Source of the DNA: Comamonadaceae bacterium
Lineage (GTDB): Bacteria > Pseudomonadota > Gammaproteobacteria > Burkholderiales > Burkholderiaceae_C
Assembly (NCBI GenBank): GCA_947372745.1
Contig: CANBUY010000010.1
Location: 1-59,162, forward strand
Length of the DNA: 59,162 nucleotides
Direction: 5' to 3'
The notes beneath the pieces were generated by a model. The model did no database searches, was not told where the DNA came from, and worked only from the letters and a program-made list of their open reading frames with translations. The position numbers and the translations under genes were made by a program. Below are positions 8,452-16,930 of this stretch, in pieces (the stretch's first letter is position 1; each line of letters opens with the position of its first letter).

Positions 8452-8479
8452 AATACGGCCGCTCTAGAGCGGCCGTATT
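8452..8479. terminator. Perfect 28-bp palindrome, possible terminator
   Basis: The 14-base half AATACGGCCGCTCT is followed immediately by its exact reverse complement. It can fold into a GC-rich stem with a CTAG loop. No T-run follows, so it is not a textbook intrinsic terminator, but its position 31 bases after a small gene fits a 3' end element. Confidence 0.5.
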
Positions 8480-8867
8480 GCATGGTGGACTGGGTTTCAA
8501 TTCAATGTCCTTTAGTGCGTGCGTCTAGACCCTCAAGCAATCGGCTGTTTTGGCTGCATAAACTCATGCAAGTTTTGCATATCTTTTTGATGTAACCGCT
8601 AGGTAACCATCGATCAAGTTCATAAAATCGTCATTCGACTGTTACCCACATCGACATGGCCATTGTGAAACACCACTCCCTTTTGACCCCCTTATCCGAA
8701 CCTTCAGGATCTGAAGCTCGGACGCGCCCCTAACGCTTGGGTGACCTCCGAAATTTCAAAAGAGCAATTTGCCTAAGAGCCGTTTTCTCAAAACCAATCA
8801 ACCGATGGTGGCCGCACCGTCAGTTCGTTGCTTTTGAAAAGACGATTTTTACTTTTGGAGCAACTTT
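8480..8867 (+). promoter_or_regulatory. Long pckG leader/promoter region without a gene
   Basis: This stretch holds no convincing gene. It contains GTAACC at 8592-8597 and 8603-8608 with the inverted word GTTACC at 8641-8646, a possible operator. A hairpin at 8696-8721 has stem CTTCAG/CTGAAG with GAT loop, extended by CCGA/TCGG. The pckG ribosome-binding site TTGGAGC lies just before ATG 8868. The length suggests regulated transcription of this gluconeogenic gene, but no specific regulator can be named. Confidence 0.4.
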
Positions 8868-10751
8868 ATGAACTCACCTGTCATGCAAGGCTTGAATCTC
8901 AATGCCCCCAGCTATGTCAAAAACGCGAAATTGATCGCTTGGGTCGCCGACATGGTGGCCCTGACAAAACCCGACAGCATTTACTGGTGTGACGGCTCCG
9001 ACGAAGAATATGCGCGTCTGTGCCAGCAACTCGTGGACGGCGGCACCTTCAAAAAACTCAATGCAGCCAAGCGGCCCAACAGCTTCCTGGCCTGCTCAGA
9101 CCCCAGCGATGTGGCACGCGTGGAAGACCGAACCTACATCTGCTCTGAAAAGAAAGAAAACGCCGGCCCCACCAACAACTGGATGGCGCCAGCAGAGATG
9201 CGCGTTTTGCTGCAACAAGGCACAGCTGACACCAAAGCCCTGTTTGATGATTGCATGAAGGGCCGCACGATGTACGTTGTGCCGTTCTCGATGGGCCCCT
9301 TGGGCTCGCACATTGCGCACATTGGCATTGAGCTGACCGATAGCGCTTATGTGGCGGTAAACCAAAAAATCATGACCCGCATGGGCAAAGCCGTTTATGA
9401 CGTGCTCGGTGAAAATGGCGACTTTGTGCCTTGTATGCACACTGTGGCGTCGCCACTGGAAGCTGGTCAGGCCGATGTGTCCTGGCCTTGCAACAAGACC
9501 AAATACATTGTGCATTACCCCGAGACCCGTGAAATCTGGTCTTACGGCTCTGGCTATGGCGGCAACGCTTTGCTGGGTAAAAAATGCTTTGCCTTGCGCA
9601 TTGCCTCCAACATGGGCCGTGACCAAGGTTGGCTGGCTGAGCACATGCTGATTTTGGGTGTGACTTCGCCAAAAGGTAAAAAATACCATGTGGCAGCGGC
9701 TTTCCCCAGCGCTTGCGGCAAGACCAATTTCTCGATGCTGGTGCCTCCAGCTGGCTTTGACGGCTGGACCGTGACCACCATCGGTGACGATATCGCCTGG
9801 ATCAAGCCGCATGACGACGGCAAGATGTACGCCATCAACCCCGAAGCGGGTTACTTTGGCGTGGCCCCAGGCACCAACTACCACACCAACCCCAACTGCA
9901 TGGCCAGTTTGGACAAAAACGTGATTTTCACCAACGTGGCCCTGACCGATGACGGCGACGTGTGGTGGGAAGGCATGGAAAAAGACAATGGTGGCGTGCC
10001 TGCGCACCTGATCGACTGGCAAGGCAAGGACTGGACGCCCGAGATTGCCAAGCAAACCGGTGCCAAAGCCGCCCACCCCAACTCACGCTTCACCGTGGCC
10101 GCTGCCAATAACCCCGCGCTTGACCCCGAGTGGGACAACCCCGCAGGCGTGGCGATTGACGCGTTCATCTTCGGCGGTCGCCGCTCCACCACCGTGCCTT
10201 TGGTGACCGAGGCGCGCACCTGGATGGAAGGCGTTTACATGGCGGCTACCATGGGTTCTGAGACCACCGCTGCGGCCGTGGGCCAAATGGGCGTGGTGCG
10301 CCGCGACCCGTTTGCCATGTTGCCCTTTTGCGGCTACAACATGAGCGACTACTTCCAACATTGGTTGGATATGGAGCACAAGTTAGAGGCCACCGGTGGC
10401 ACTTTGCCCAATATTTACTGCGTCAACTGGTTCCGCAAGGGCGATGACGGCAAGTTTGTCTGGCCTGGTTACGGCGAAAACATGCGTGTGCTCAAGTGGA
10501 TGATTGACCGTCTTGAAGGTCAAGCCACCGGCACTGACAACTTGTTTGGTGTGAGCCCCACCTATGACGAAATCACCTGGACCGGCTTGGACTTCACGCT
10601 TGAGCAGTTCCACACCGTGACCAGCATCGACAAATCGGCCTGGACAGAAGAGTTGAAGTTGCACACCGAGCTGTTTGAGCAACTGGCCTACCACCTGCCG
10701 AAAGAGCTCCAAGCCACCAAAGCGCAAATTGAGGCGCGCTTGCTGGCCTGA
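8868..10751 (+). CDS. pckG: Phosphoenolpyruvate carboxykinase (GTP)
   Basis: Converts oxaloacetate and GTP to phosphoenolpyruvate, CO2 and GDP, the entry step of gluconeogenesis from acids. At 627 residues it has the GTP-type length. Motifs in order: the substrate-binding start [38 protein letters not shown], the P-loop-like FPSACGKTN with the hyper-reactive active-site Cys (about residues 278-286), the metal-binding GDDIAWIK, the nucleotide-binding FGGRRS and [15 protein letters not shown] precedes the ATG. A strong bidirectional terminator follows at 10823-10855. The long upstream leader suggests regulation. Confidence 0.98.
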   Translation: MNSPVMQGLNLNAPSYVKNAKLIAWVADMVALTKPDSIYWCDGSDEEYARLCQQLVDGGTFKKLNAAKRPNSFLACSDPSDVARVEDRTYICSEKKENAGPTNNWMAPAEMRVLLQQGTADTKALFDDCMKGRTMYVVPFSMGPLGSHIAHIGIELTDSAYVAVNQKIMTRMGKAVYDVLGENGDFVPCMHTVASPLEAGQADVSWPCNKTKYIVHYPETREIWSYGSGYGGNALLGKKCFALRIASNMGRDQGWLAEHMLILGVTSPKGKKYHVAAAFPSACGKTNFSMLVPPAGFDGWTVTTIGDDIAWIKPHDDGKMYAINPEAGYFGVAPGTNYHTNPNCMASLDKNVIFTNVALTDDGDVWWEGMEKDNGGVPAHLIDWQGKDWTPEIAKQTGAKAAHPNSRFTVAAANNPALDPEWDNPAGVAIDAFIFGGRRSTTVPLVTEARTWMEGVYMAATMGSETTAAAVGQMGVVRRDPFAMLPFCGYNMSDYFQHWLDMEHKLEATGGTLPNIYCVNWFRKGDDGKFVWPGYGENMRVLKWMIDRLEGQATGTDNLFGVSPTYDEITWTGLDFTLEQFHTVTSIDKSAWTEELKLHTELFEQLAYHLPKELQATKAQIEARLLA

Positions 10752-10822
10752 AGGGCTGCCTGAATTGAGGCCCAAGTGCATGATCTGCGCTTGGGCCTAG
10801 CGGTTTAAGCGATCTGTTTGAA

Positions 10823-10855
10823 CAAAAAAAAGCCACCGAACCCGGTGGCTTTTTT
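10823..10855. terminator. Bidirectional intrinsic terminator after pckG
   Basis: Stem AGCCACCG (10831-10838), loop AACC, stem CGGTGGCT (10843-10850), then five T. An A-run at 10823-10830 makes it work on the other strand too. It separates pckG from the convergent membrane-protein gene that ends at 10871. Confidence 0.92.
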
Positions 10856-10870
10856 GCAGGTGAGACTGTC

Positions 10871-11284
10871 TTAGTTGAGGTGACTGCGCGACATCGCTGC
10901 ATTCAAATCAGCCATGATGCGGGGGTCAGCCTTGGCCGATGACCACAAGCGCTCATCAGCACGGCGTTGCGCCACGCGGGCTGACCAAGCGTCCAGCGAC
11001 TGAACCAAGGTGGATGCGAGTTTGCGGGCAGCGCCGGCAAACACGGCCACTGCGGCAAAGCCCACCACCCACAGGGCAATCCAAGCCAGCATGAGGTGGC
11101 CTTCGGCCCAAGTGTCCATCAGCTGATCGGCCACCACCACCAAGGCGGAAACCATGGCAGCAAGCAACATGGCGCTCAAGCTTTTGGTGCTGTTGAAACC
11201 ACCGCGCACAGCATCGGCAGCTGAAGTCATACGCTCAACACCGGCGTGACGGGTCGGGAAACTGGGTTGAATAAAAGTGGTCAT
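10871..11284 (-). CDS. Hypothetical two-helix membrane protein (137 aa)
   Basis: Function not recognised. Start at ATG 11284, which has AAGAGA about ten bases upstream. The frame extends to 11362, but the extra residues cover the divergent promoter. Two membrane helices (about residues 35-55 and 65-85) lie between a polar N-terminus and a charged C-terminal helix (ARVAQRRADERLWSSAKADP). It is divergent from a LysR regulator, with a perfect inverted repeat between them, so it is the likely target of that regulator. Confidence 0.7.
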   Translation of the reverse strand: MTTFIQPSFPTRHAGVERMTSAADAVRGGFNSTKSLSAMLLAAMVSALVVVADQLMDTWAEGHLMLAWIALWVVGFAAVAVFAGAARKLASTLVQSLDAWSARVAQRRADERLWSSAKADPRIMADLNAAMSRSHLN

Positions 11285-11346
11285 AGCTAAATCTCTTGGT
11301 CTTTGCCTGAAGAAATGTTCTGGCGATGGATGGATATTAGGGTTTA

Positions 11347-11375
11347 CACTAATATTTTTCAAGTTTATATTAGTG
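11347..11375. promoter_or_regulatory. Perfect 9-bp inverted repeat, likely LysR operator
   Basis: CACTAATAT (11347-11355) and ATATTAGTG (11367-11375) are exact reverse complements separated by 11 bases. They contain the T-N11-A pattern of LysR binding sites. The site lies 35 bases before the LysR start and 62 bases before the divergent membrane-protein start, as expected for an operator serving both. Confidence 0.7.
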
Positions 11376-11410
11376 ATGCTAGCTATTCATAAAAGTGATT
11401 ACCAATTTCC

Positions 11411-12367
11411 ATGAACCCTAAACACTTCAAAACCCTGGATTTGAACTTGCTGCGCGTGTTTGACGAAGTGATGTCAGAGCGCAGCCTGACCCGTGCCGCC
11501 CACAAACTGTCCATCACGCAGCCAGCGGTCAGCAACGCGCTGCGCCGGTTTCGAGAGGCGGTGGGCGATGACTTGATCAAGCGCAGCGGTCAGGAAATGC
11601 TGCCGACCCCCCGAGCGCTGGCGCTTTGGCCAGCGGTGCGTGAAGCGCTGCGGCAGTTGCAAGTGGTGCTGATGCCCAGCACGTTTGAGCCCAGCGCTGC
11701 CAGTACGACCTTTATTTTGACCATGGCAGACGCGACCGCCGCCGAGTTGATGCCCCGTCTGATTGAAGTGTTGGATCAGGATGCGCCTGGGGTCTCCATT
11801 CGCGTGGTGCCACTCGTCACCCGTGACCCGCGTCGATTGCTTGCCGATGAAGAGGCGGACATGGCGATTGGCTACTTTCCGGCTACTTTTGCAGATTTGA
11901 CGGCCCGCGCGCAGGCCGGTGAGGCGGTGGCGTTTGCCCATCAGCGTCTTTATAGTGGGGAATATGTCTGCGTCATGCGCCGGGATCATCCCTTGGCCCA
12001 AGCGCCGCTCACCTTGGACCTGTATTGTGCGGCGCGCCATTTGCTGGTGAGTTTTTCGGGGCGGCCTTTTGGCTTTATTGACGAAGCCTTGGCCCAGTTT
12101 GGGCGGGATCGGCGCATCGTACTCACAGTCAATCAGTTTTTTACCGCCGGTAAAGTGGTGGCCAACTCAAATTTGCTCACGGTCTTGCCGCGTCATTTTG
12201 TGAATGTGACAGGCATTGCGGATCAATTGGTGCTGCGAGAGCTGCCCTTTCCGGTGCCACCGGTTCATGTGGATGCGCTTTGGCACCACCGCGTTCACCG
12301 CGAGAGCGCCCATCAGTGGCTGCGGGAAACCATCAAGTCCGTGGCGCAAGCGGCTTTCATGGCCTAA
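11411..12367 (+). CDS. LysR-family transcriptional regulator
   Basis: A 318-residue DNA-binding regulator. The winged helix-turn-helix occupies residues 6-65 (LDLNLLRVFDEVMSERSLTRAAHKLSITQPAVSNALRRF), followed by a linker helix and a periplasmic-binding-protein-like effector domain (about 92-300) with FTLTMADATAAELMP-type start. The QPAVSNALRRFRE recognition helix resembles the NodD/NahR/LeuO-like subgroup. The effector is unknown. The conserved inverted repeat just upstream suggests self-regulation and control of the divergent membrane protein. Confidence 0.92.
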   Translation: MNPKHFKTLDLNLLRVFDEVMSERSLTRAAHKLSITQPAVSNALRRFREAVGDDLIKRSGQEMLPTPRALALWPAVREALRQLQVVLMPSTFEPSAASTTFILTMADATAAELMPRLIEVLDQDAPGVSIRVVPLVTRDPRRLLADEEADMAIGYFPATFADLTARAQAGEAVAFAHQRLYSGEYVCVMRRDHPLAQAPLTLDLYCAARHLLVSFSGRPFGFIDEALAQFGRDRRIVLTVNQFFTAGKVVANSNLLTVLPRHFVNVTGIADQLVLRELPFPVPPVHVDALWHHRVHRESAHQWLRETIKSVAQAAFMA

Positions 12368-12395
12368 AGCGTCCTGTGGCAAGCACAATGAACCT

Positions 12396-13256
12396 ATGAA
12401 AATTCAACTTCTGTCCGATTTGCATCTTGAAGTTCACCCGCACTGGGCGGCCACGCCCGCTGTGGGCGCCGATGTGCTGGTGCTCGCCGGTGACGTGGGT
12501 TCGTACCAAAGTGGATCACTCATCGTGGATGATGACTTCGGCTTGTCCCGCTTTTCACCTAAGCGGGGCTGGCCAACGCCTGTTTTCTATGTGCCGGGCA
12601 ACCATGAGTACGATGCGCTGGACTTCGATGCCACCCATCTTCGGCTGCGTGAGACCTGTGAGCGACTGGGCATCACCTGGCTGGAGCGCGAGGTGGTGCT
12701 CTGGCCGGACGTCAGCAGGTCCACCGTTAGGTTCATCGGAACCACCTTGTGGACTGACTTTGACGCCCTGGTTCCCGACAGCCTGCCCAAGCAAACCAAG
12801 GCGCCCTACGGCATCCCTGGCCCTGGCTTGCTGACGCAGCAACTCAAGGCGCGGGACAAGGCTTTTCGCGCCGCCAACTATTACCTGAAGAAAAACACCA
12901 GCCTGCGAGAGGGGCAACCGATGCTGGCGGATGCCATCCGAGAGCAAGCATTGATTTGCCAGGCGTGGCTAACGCAGGCACTGGCACAACCCTTCGAGGG
13001 TAAAACGGTGGTGGTTACGCACTTTGCGCCCAGCCTGGGCAGCGCTGATCCGCGCTATGGCCTGACGCCGGGGACAGCCGGTTTCTGCAACAACCTGGAT
13101 CACCTCTTGGCGCAGTCCCAACTGTGGCTGCACGGCCACCTGCATGCGCCCAGCGACTACACCCGAGCGGGATGCCGCGTTGTAGCTAATCCTTTGGGCT
13201 ATGCCCGTAAAAATGAGCAACTCAAGTTCCAGGGTGCCGCGTGCATTGAATTTTGA
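12396..13256 (+). CDS. Calcineurin-like metallophosphoesterase
   Basis: A 286-residue cytoplasmic hydrolase with all metallophosphoesterase motifs: DLH (residues 8-10), LAGDVG, PGNHEYD, VVTHFAP and GHLH near the C-terminus, which together bind two metal ions. The start at ATG 12396 follows the LysR stop by 28 bases. The upstream open frame from 12216 only re-reads the LysR gene. The substrate (nucleotide, phosphoprotein or other) cannot be told from sequence. Confidence 0.85.
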   Translation: MKIQLLSDLHLEVHPHWAATPAVGADVLVLAGDVGSYQSGSLIVDDDFGLSRFSPKRGWPTPVFYVPGNHEYDALDFDATHLRLRETCERLGITWLEREVVLWPDVSRSTVRFIGTTLWTDFDALVPDSLPKQTKAPYGIPGPGLLTQQLKARDKAFRAANYYLKKNTSLREGQPMLADAIREQALICQAWLTQALAQPFEGKTVVVTHFAPSLGSADPRYGLTPGTAGFCNNLDHLLAQSQLWLHGHLHAPSDYTRAGCRVVANPLGYARKNEQLKFQGAACIEF

Positions 13257-13351
13257 GGCACGACCATCCAACTCGCTCGCATATTCTTGATGTCTGTCAA
13301 ATATAGAAACGACGTTTTGCGTAGACTGGATTTTTGACAAAGGATTCCTCA

Positions 13352-13774
13352 ATGAAGATTCTTCTCGCCGTTGATGGCAGCCCGTTCACCAAAAAGATGC
13401 TGGCTTATCTGGCTACGCACGACAGCTTGTTTGCCAAGGACAATGACTACACCGTGTTCAACGTGCAGCCCCTGTTGCCGCCCAGAGCGCGTGCGGCGGT
13501 GGGCAAAGAGGTGGTGGAGACTTATTACCGCGAAGAGGCTGAGAAGGTGCTGGCCCCAGTCACCAAGTTTTTGCTACGCCATGGCATCGATGCCAAAAGC
13601 AGCTGGAAGCCCGGACCAGCGGGCGAAACCATTGGCAAGTTTGCTGACGCCGGAGAGTTTGACCTGCTCATCATGGGCTCACATGGCCACGGCACTTTGG
13701 TGAACCTGGTGATGGGCTCGGTGGCTACCAAAGTGCTGGCTCAGAGCAAGGTTCCTGTACTCTTGGTGCGTTAA
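13352..13774 (+). CDS. Universal stress protein, UspA family
   Basis: A 140-residue single-domain Usp. It begins MKILLAVDGSPFTKKML and ends with the nucleotide-binding signature MGSHGHGTLVNLVMGSVATKVL, matching G-2x-G-9x-G-S/T, so it is of the ATP-binding type. ATG 13352 has AAGGA nine bases upstream. Its own promoter probably lies in the 95-base gap after the phosphoesterase gene. Usp proteins accumulate in starvation and oxidative stress; the specific role here is not evident. Confidence 0.92.
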   Translation: MKILLAVDGSPFTKKMLAYLATHDSLFAKDNDYTVFNVQPLLPPRARAAVGKEVVETYYREEAEKVLAPVTKFLLRHGIDAKSSWKPGPAGETIGKFADAGEFDLLIMGSHGHGTLVNLVMGSVATKVLAQSKVPVLLVR

Positions 13775-13776
13775 TT

Positions 13777-13827
13777 TGCTACTTTTAAAATAGCTGGTTA
13801 AGCACGTAAATAGGGCGCTAGCGGGCG
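13777..13827 (+). repeat. Interspersed AGCTG/AAGCACGT repeat, copy 2
   Basis: TGCTACTTTTAAAATAGCTG then GTTAAGCACGT...AGGGCGCTAGCGGGC lies between the convergent universal stress protein and TetR genes and slightly overlaps the TetR 3' end. It matches copy 1 at 2546-2595 and, more weakly, copy 3 at 16208-16256. It may double as a terminator, since GGGCG-TTTA-CGCCC pairing is possible at 13823-13836. Confidence 0.6.
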
Positions 13828-14435
13828 TTTACGCCCTCAAAGCATGTGCCCAGTACCATCTCGACTATTTGCGCGTCTTGGTACAGCCCACCCATTTTCA
13901 AAAACTCCAAAACGGGGTCACAGGCGCGGGCAAAAAAGGTGTACAAGATAGCAATAGCGGGCAGTGCGGGGTTGATCTGTCCCTTCGCTTGGGCCGCCTC
14001 GATCCAGCCGCCCAGACGGTCGCTCACCTCCATCAACCCGTCCATGTAGTCCTTGTTGGCCATCAGCGTAGCGCGCAGCGTTGAGTTTTGGCTGGGCAAT
14101 GAGGGCATGTCCCCGGCCAGTTTGACCTCCAGCGTCCACTTGACCACCGCTTTGAGCTTGTCCAAGGCAGGCAATTGGTCAGACAAGTCGTTGATAAACG
14201 CTTGGGCACGCCGCATGACCAACACCATGGCGGCAGCGGCCAACTCTTCTTTGCTGGAAAAGTGCTTGTAAAGACTGGCTTTGGCAATGCCGACCTGGGC
14301 CGCGACTTCATCCACCGTCATGGCCTCAAACCCTTTTTCAGCCAACAGCCGGTTGACTGTTTGCACAATCGCCTCCTCGCGGGCTTTGAGCATTTTTTGC
14401 TTGAATGATGTTTTGGCGAGGAGTGTGGAGGTCAT
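13818..14435 (-). CDS. TetR/AcrR-family transcriptional repressor
   Basis: A 205-residue regulator. The N-terminal helix-turn-helix is clear (AIVQTVNRLLAEKGFEAMTVDEVAAQVGIAKASLYKHFSSKEEL, about residues 20-64). The all-helical ligand domain that follows is not assignable to a known effector. The ATG at 14435 has no Shine-Dalgarno sequence, and an inverted repeat lies directly in front of it, suggesting autoregulation and perhaps a very short leader. The next gene upstream on the same strand is the ArgP-like regulator. Confidence 0.88.
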   Translation of the reverse strand: MTSTLLAKTSFKQKMLKAREEAIVQTVNRLLAEKGFEAMTVDEVAAQVGIAKASLYKHFSSKEELAAAAMVLVMRRAQAFINDLSDQLPALDKLKAVVKWTLEVKLAGDMPSLPSQNSTLRATLMANKDYMDGLMEVSDRLGGWIEAAQAKGQINPALPAIAILYTFFARACDPVLEFLKMGGLYQDAQIVEMVLGTCFEGVNAR

Positions 14436-14440
14436 GCCTA

Positions 14441-14458
14441 TAGTCTATACAAGGACTA
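14441..14458. promoter_or_regulatory. Inverted repeat TAGTC-N8-GACTA, putative TetR operator
   Basis: The half-sites at 14441-14445 and 14454-14458 are exact reverse complements, five bases in front of the TetR start codon on the minus strand. Size and position suit an operator for self-repression. Confidence 0.5.
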
Positions 14459-14497
14459 CATAATTAAAAGGTCAGGCTTGTTTTATTACCGGGTAGT

Positions 14498-15424
14498 TTA
14501 TTTCTTGGCGGATTCATGGCGTAAAGACCAGGCGCTCGCAGACGTCAAGGCGCGAGTCAAGCTGTCCAGCACGGCCGATTCAAGGTTCCAGCAGTGCCAA
14601 AATAGTTCAACGGGCATCACTTGATCGGGCGCAATATTGACCAAACGGCCGCTTTGCAGATGATCGCGCACCTGCAGTTCAGGCAGCACGCTGGCGCCCC
14701 ATCCTGCTAAAACAGCCCGAACTTGGCCCTCAGAGCTGGGCACATAAAACTGGTTGAGAGACACATGCTTGAGTTGGAGCGCGCGCTCCACAAATTCACT
14801 CTGCAGGTCATCTTTGCGGTTGAAGGCGACAAATGACAGGTCGCGAAAGTTGAGCGGCGACAGGCCCTGAGGGCAATGCCTGGCCGCATAAGTCGGCTCA
14901 GCAACTGCCACATAGTTCATGGCGCCCAAAGGCACTTGTTTGCAGCTTCGCAAGGCTTGCTTAAGGGTGGTGACGCAGCCCAGCACCCGACCTTCGCGCA
15001 ACCACTCAATGGTGAAGTCCTGGTCATCCGTGATGATCTCCAGGCCAACCCCTTGCTTAGCCAGTTCACTGAGCGCGGGCAAGGCCCAAGTGGCAATGCT
15101 GTCAGCATTGATGGCAATAGAAATTCGCTCCTCTTCTTGACCCGCACCGAGCAGCCCCGGCGACAGGTCTTTCAAGTCGCGCTCCAAATCAGCGCGAAGC
15201 AGGCGCATTTGCATCGCATGTTTGAGCAAAAACCGCCCGGCAGAAGTCGCCTTCAGGGGGCGACTGCGTACGATCAAGACCGTGCCGACCTGAACCTCGA
15301 GAGAGCGCAGTCGTTGCGACACCGCAGATTGCGTGATGGAAAGGCGCACGGCCGCGCGCTCGAAACCGCCTTCTTCCATGATGGCAGCCAAGCATTCCAA
15401 GGCATTGGGATCAAAGGTGCTCAA
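14498..15424 (-). CDS. argP: ArgP/LysG-type LysR regulator
   Basis: A 308-residue LysR protein of the ArgP (IciA) subgroup, recognised by FERAAVRLSITQSAVSQRLRSLE in its helix-turn-helix (residues 20-42) and VRSRPLKATSAGRFLLKH after it. Family members sense basic amino acids and activate the lysE/argO exporter genes. Here the divergent neighbour is not an exporter but a D-amino-acid dehydrogenase-like gene 87 bases away, so the regulator may control amino acid catabolism instead. That target is inferred from position only. Confidence 0.85.
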   Translation of the reverse strand: MSTFDPNALECLAAIMEEGGFERAAVRLSITQSAVSQRLRSLEVQVGTVLIVRSRPLKATSAGRFLLKHAMQMRLLRADLERDLKDLSPGLLGAGQEEERISIAINADSIATWALPALSELAKQGVGLEIITDDQDFTIEWLREGRVLGCVTTLKQALRSCKQVPLGAMNYVAVAEPTYAARHCPQGLSPLNFRDLSFVAFNRKDDLQSEFVERALQLKHVSLNQFYVPSSEGQVRAVLAGWGASVLPELQVRDHLQSGRLVNIAPDQVMPVELFWHCWNLESAVLDSLTRALTSASAWSLRHESAKK

Positions 15425-15511
15425 AGTGTCCTTAATATAAGCGTGGCTTATGTATTTTGAAATTGCTGAATTTTAGTACTTGAATAGCCTGGCTTGCCTC
15501 ACACTCGCTTG

Positions 15512-16828
15512 ATGAAAATCATTATTTTGGGCGCCGGCATCATTGGCGTCAGTACCGCTTGGCATCTGTTGGAACTTGGCCATGAGGTCACGGTGGTGGA
15601 TCGGCAAGCAGATGCGGCGATGGAAACCAGTTTTTCCAACGCAGGACAAATTTCAGTGAGCTATTGCGAGCCCTGGGCCAACCGACAGGCGCCGCTCAAA
15701 GCACTGAAGTGGATGTTTCGTGACGATGCGCCGCTGTTGTTCAGGCCGCGTCTGGATTGGCAGCAGTGGCGCTGGAGCCTGCTGTTTCTGAGCCAGTGCA
15801 ACGATGCAGCATTCGAGCGCAATGTGCAGCAACTAGTCGCTCTGGGCGCCTACAGCCATGCCGCGCTCAAAGACGTGGTCAACGCTACCGGCATAGCCTA
15901 CCAACGGCTTGAGCGGGGCATCGCCCATTACTACACCGATCAAAAATCCTTTGATCTGGCGGGCGATGCCGCCGCCTTGATGCGCCAATACGGGGTCGCC
16001 CGCCAGGTGGTGAGTCGGGATGAATTGTTAAAAATAGAACCCGCTTTTGCCTCCTTCGCGCACCGAATTGTGGGCGGAACCTTCACCCCCAGTGACGAGT
16101 CGGGCGACGCCAGACTGTTCACGCAGGCCTTGGCCCAGCGTTGTCTGGCGCGGGGTGCAGAGTTTGTGTATGGGCATGATGTTGTGAAATTGAACCTGAA
16201 GCAAGGCGCTATTGATTCAGTAGCTGTTCAAGCATGTCGGACGCATTCCGGAGGCGAAATTGGCTCAATAGGTGTCCGCACACTCAAGGCTGATCACTTT
16301 GTGGTTGCTTGCGGTTCATATTCGGCTCCCCTGTTGCGGACGGTGGGTGTGGACTTGCCCATTTACCCAGGAAAAGGCTACAGCGCAAGCTTCAAAATTA
16401 AACGGCTTGATGCAGCGCCCATGGTTTCGACGATTGATGATGAAATGAAAATCGCCATGTCGCGATTGGGTGACGAATTGCGTGTCGCCGGTACCATTGA
16501 AGTCGGCGGCTACGATTTATCACTCGACTCAAGAGTGGCCCGTGCGCGCTGCCAAATGCTTTCTGACCGAATAGAGGCGGTTTTGCCGGGCGTTTGCGAC
16601 ACCCGAAATGAGACCCAGGGCGGCACGCCGCAGTATTGGACAGGCTTGCGCCCAGCCACACCAACCAACATTCCTTACATAGGCGCAACAAAAATACAGA
16701 AACTGTGGGTGAACGCCGGTCATGGAACGCTGGGTTGGACCCATGGTGCGGGGTCTGGAAAAGCATTGGCCGAACTGATAAACGGCCAGAAACCAATGAT
16801 GAATTTCAAGTTTCTCGGAAGTGAATGA
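15512..16828 (+). CDS. D-amino-acid dehydrogenase (DadA-like), FAD-dependent
   Basis: A 438-residue flavoprotein that would oxidise D-amino acids to 2-oxo acids and pass electrons to the membrane quinone pool. The N-terminal dinucleotide fold IIILGAGIIGVSTAWHLLE and the C-terminal VNAGHGTLGWTHGAGSG are DadA-like. ATG 15512 is chosen over the TTG at 15494, and no Shine-Dalgarno sequence is visible. Around residues 233-255 the protein reads GAIDSVAVQACRTHSGGEIG, which coincides with a diverged copy of the interspersed repeat and may be an in-frame insertion relative to other DadA proteins. Related enzymes for glycine or sarcosine cannot be excluded. Confidence 0.82.
   Translation: MKIIILGAGIIGVSTAWHLLELGHEVTVVDRQADAAMETSFSNAGQISVSYCEPWANRQAPLKALKWMFRDDAPLLFRPRLDWQQWRWSLLFLSQCNDAAFERNVQQLVALGAYSHAALKDVVNATGIAYQRLERGIAHYYTDQKSFDLAGDAAALMRQYGVARQVVSRDELLKIEPAFASFAHRIVGGTFTPSDESGDARLFTQALAQRCLARGAEFVYGHDVVKLNLKQGAIDSVAVQACRTHSGGEIGSIGVRTLKADHFVVACGSYSAPLLRTVGVDLPIYPGKGYSASFKIKRLDAAPMVSTIDDEMKIAMSRLGDELRVAGTIEVGGYDLSLDSRVARARCQMLSDRIEAVLPGVCDTRNETQGGTPQYWTGLRPATPTNIPYIGATKIQKLWVNAGHGTLGWTHGAGSGKALAELINGQKPMMNFKFLGSE
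16208..16256 (+). repeat. Diverged interspersed repeat, copy 3, inside the dadA-like gene
   Basis: GCTATTGATTCAGTAGCTG then TTCAAGCATGT...GGAGGC aligns with the repeat at 13778-13827: TAGCTGTTCAAGCATGT against TAGCTGGTTAAGCACGT, 14 of 17 positions. It is read through in frame. Confidence 0.45.
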
Positions 16829-16930
16829 GGCCAGACAGCAGTCAATAAGTCAATAATCATCAAAATTTATTGCTGACGCTAGAATGGTGAGTAAAATAAT
16901 TTTTCATACATTCCAATACGTGTAATAAAC

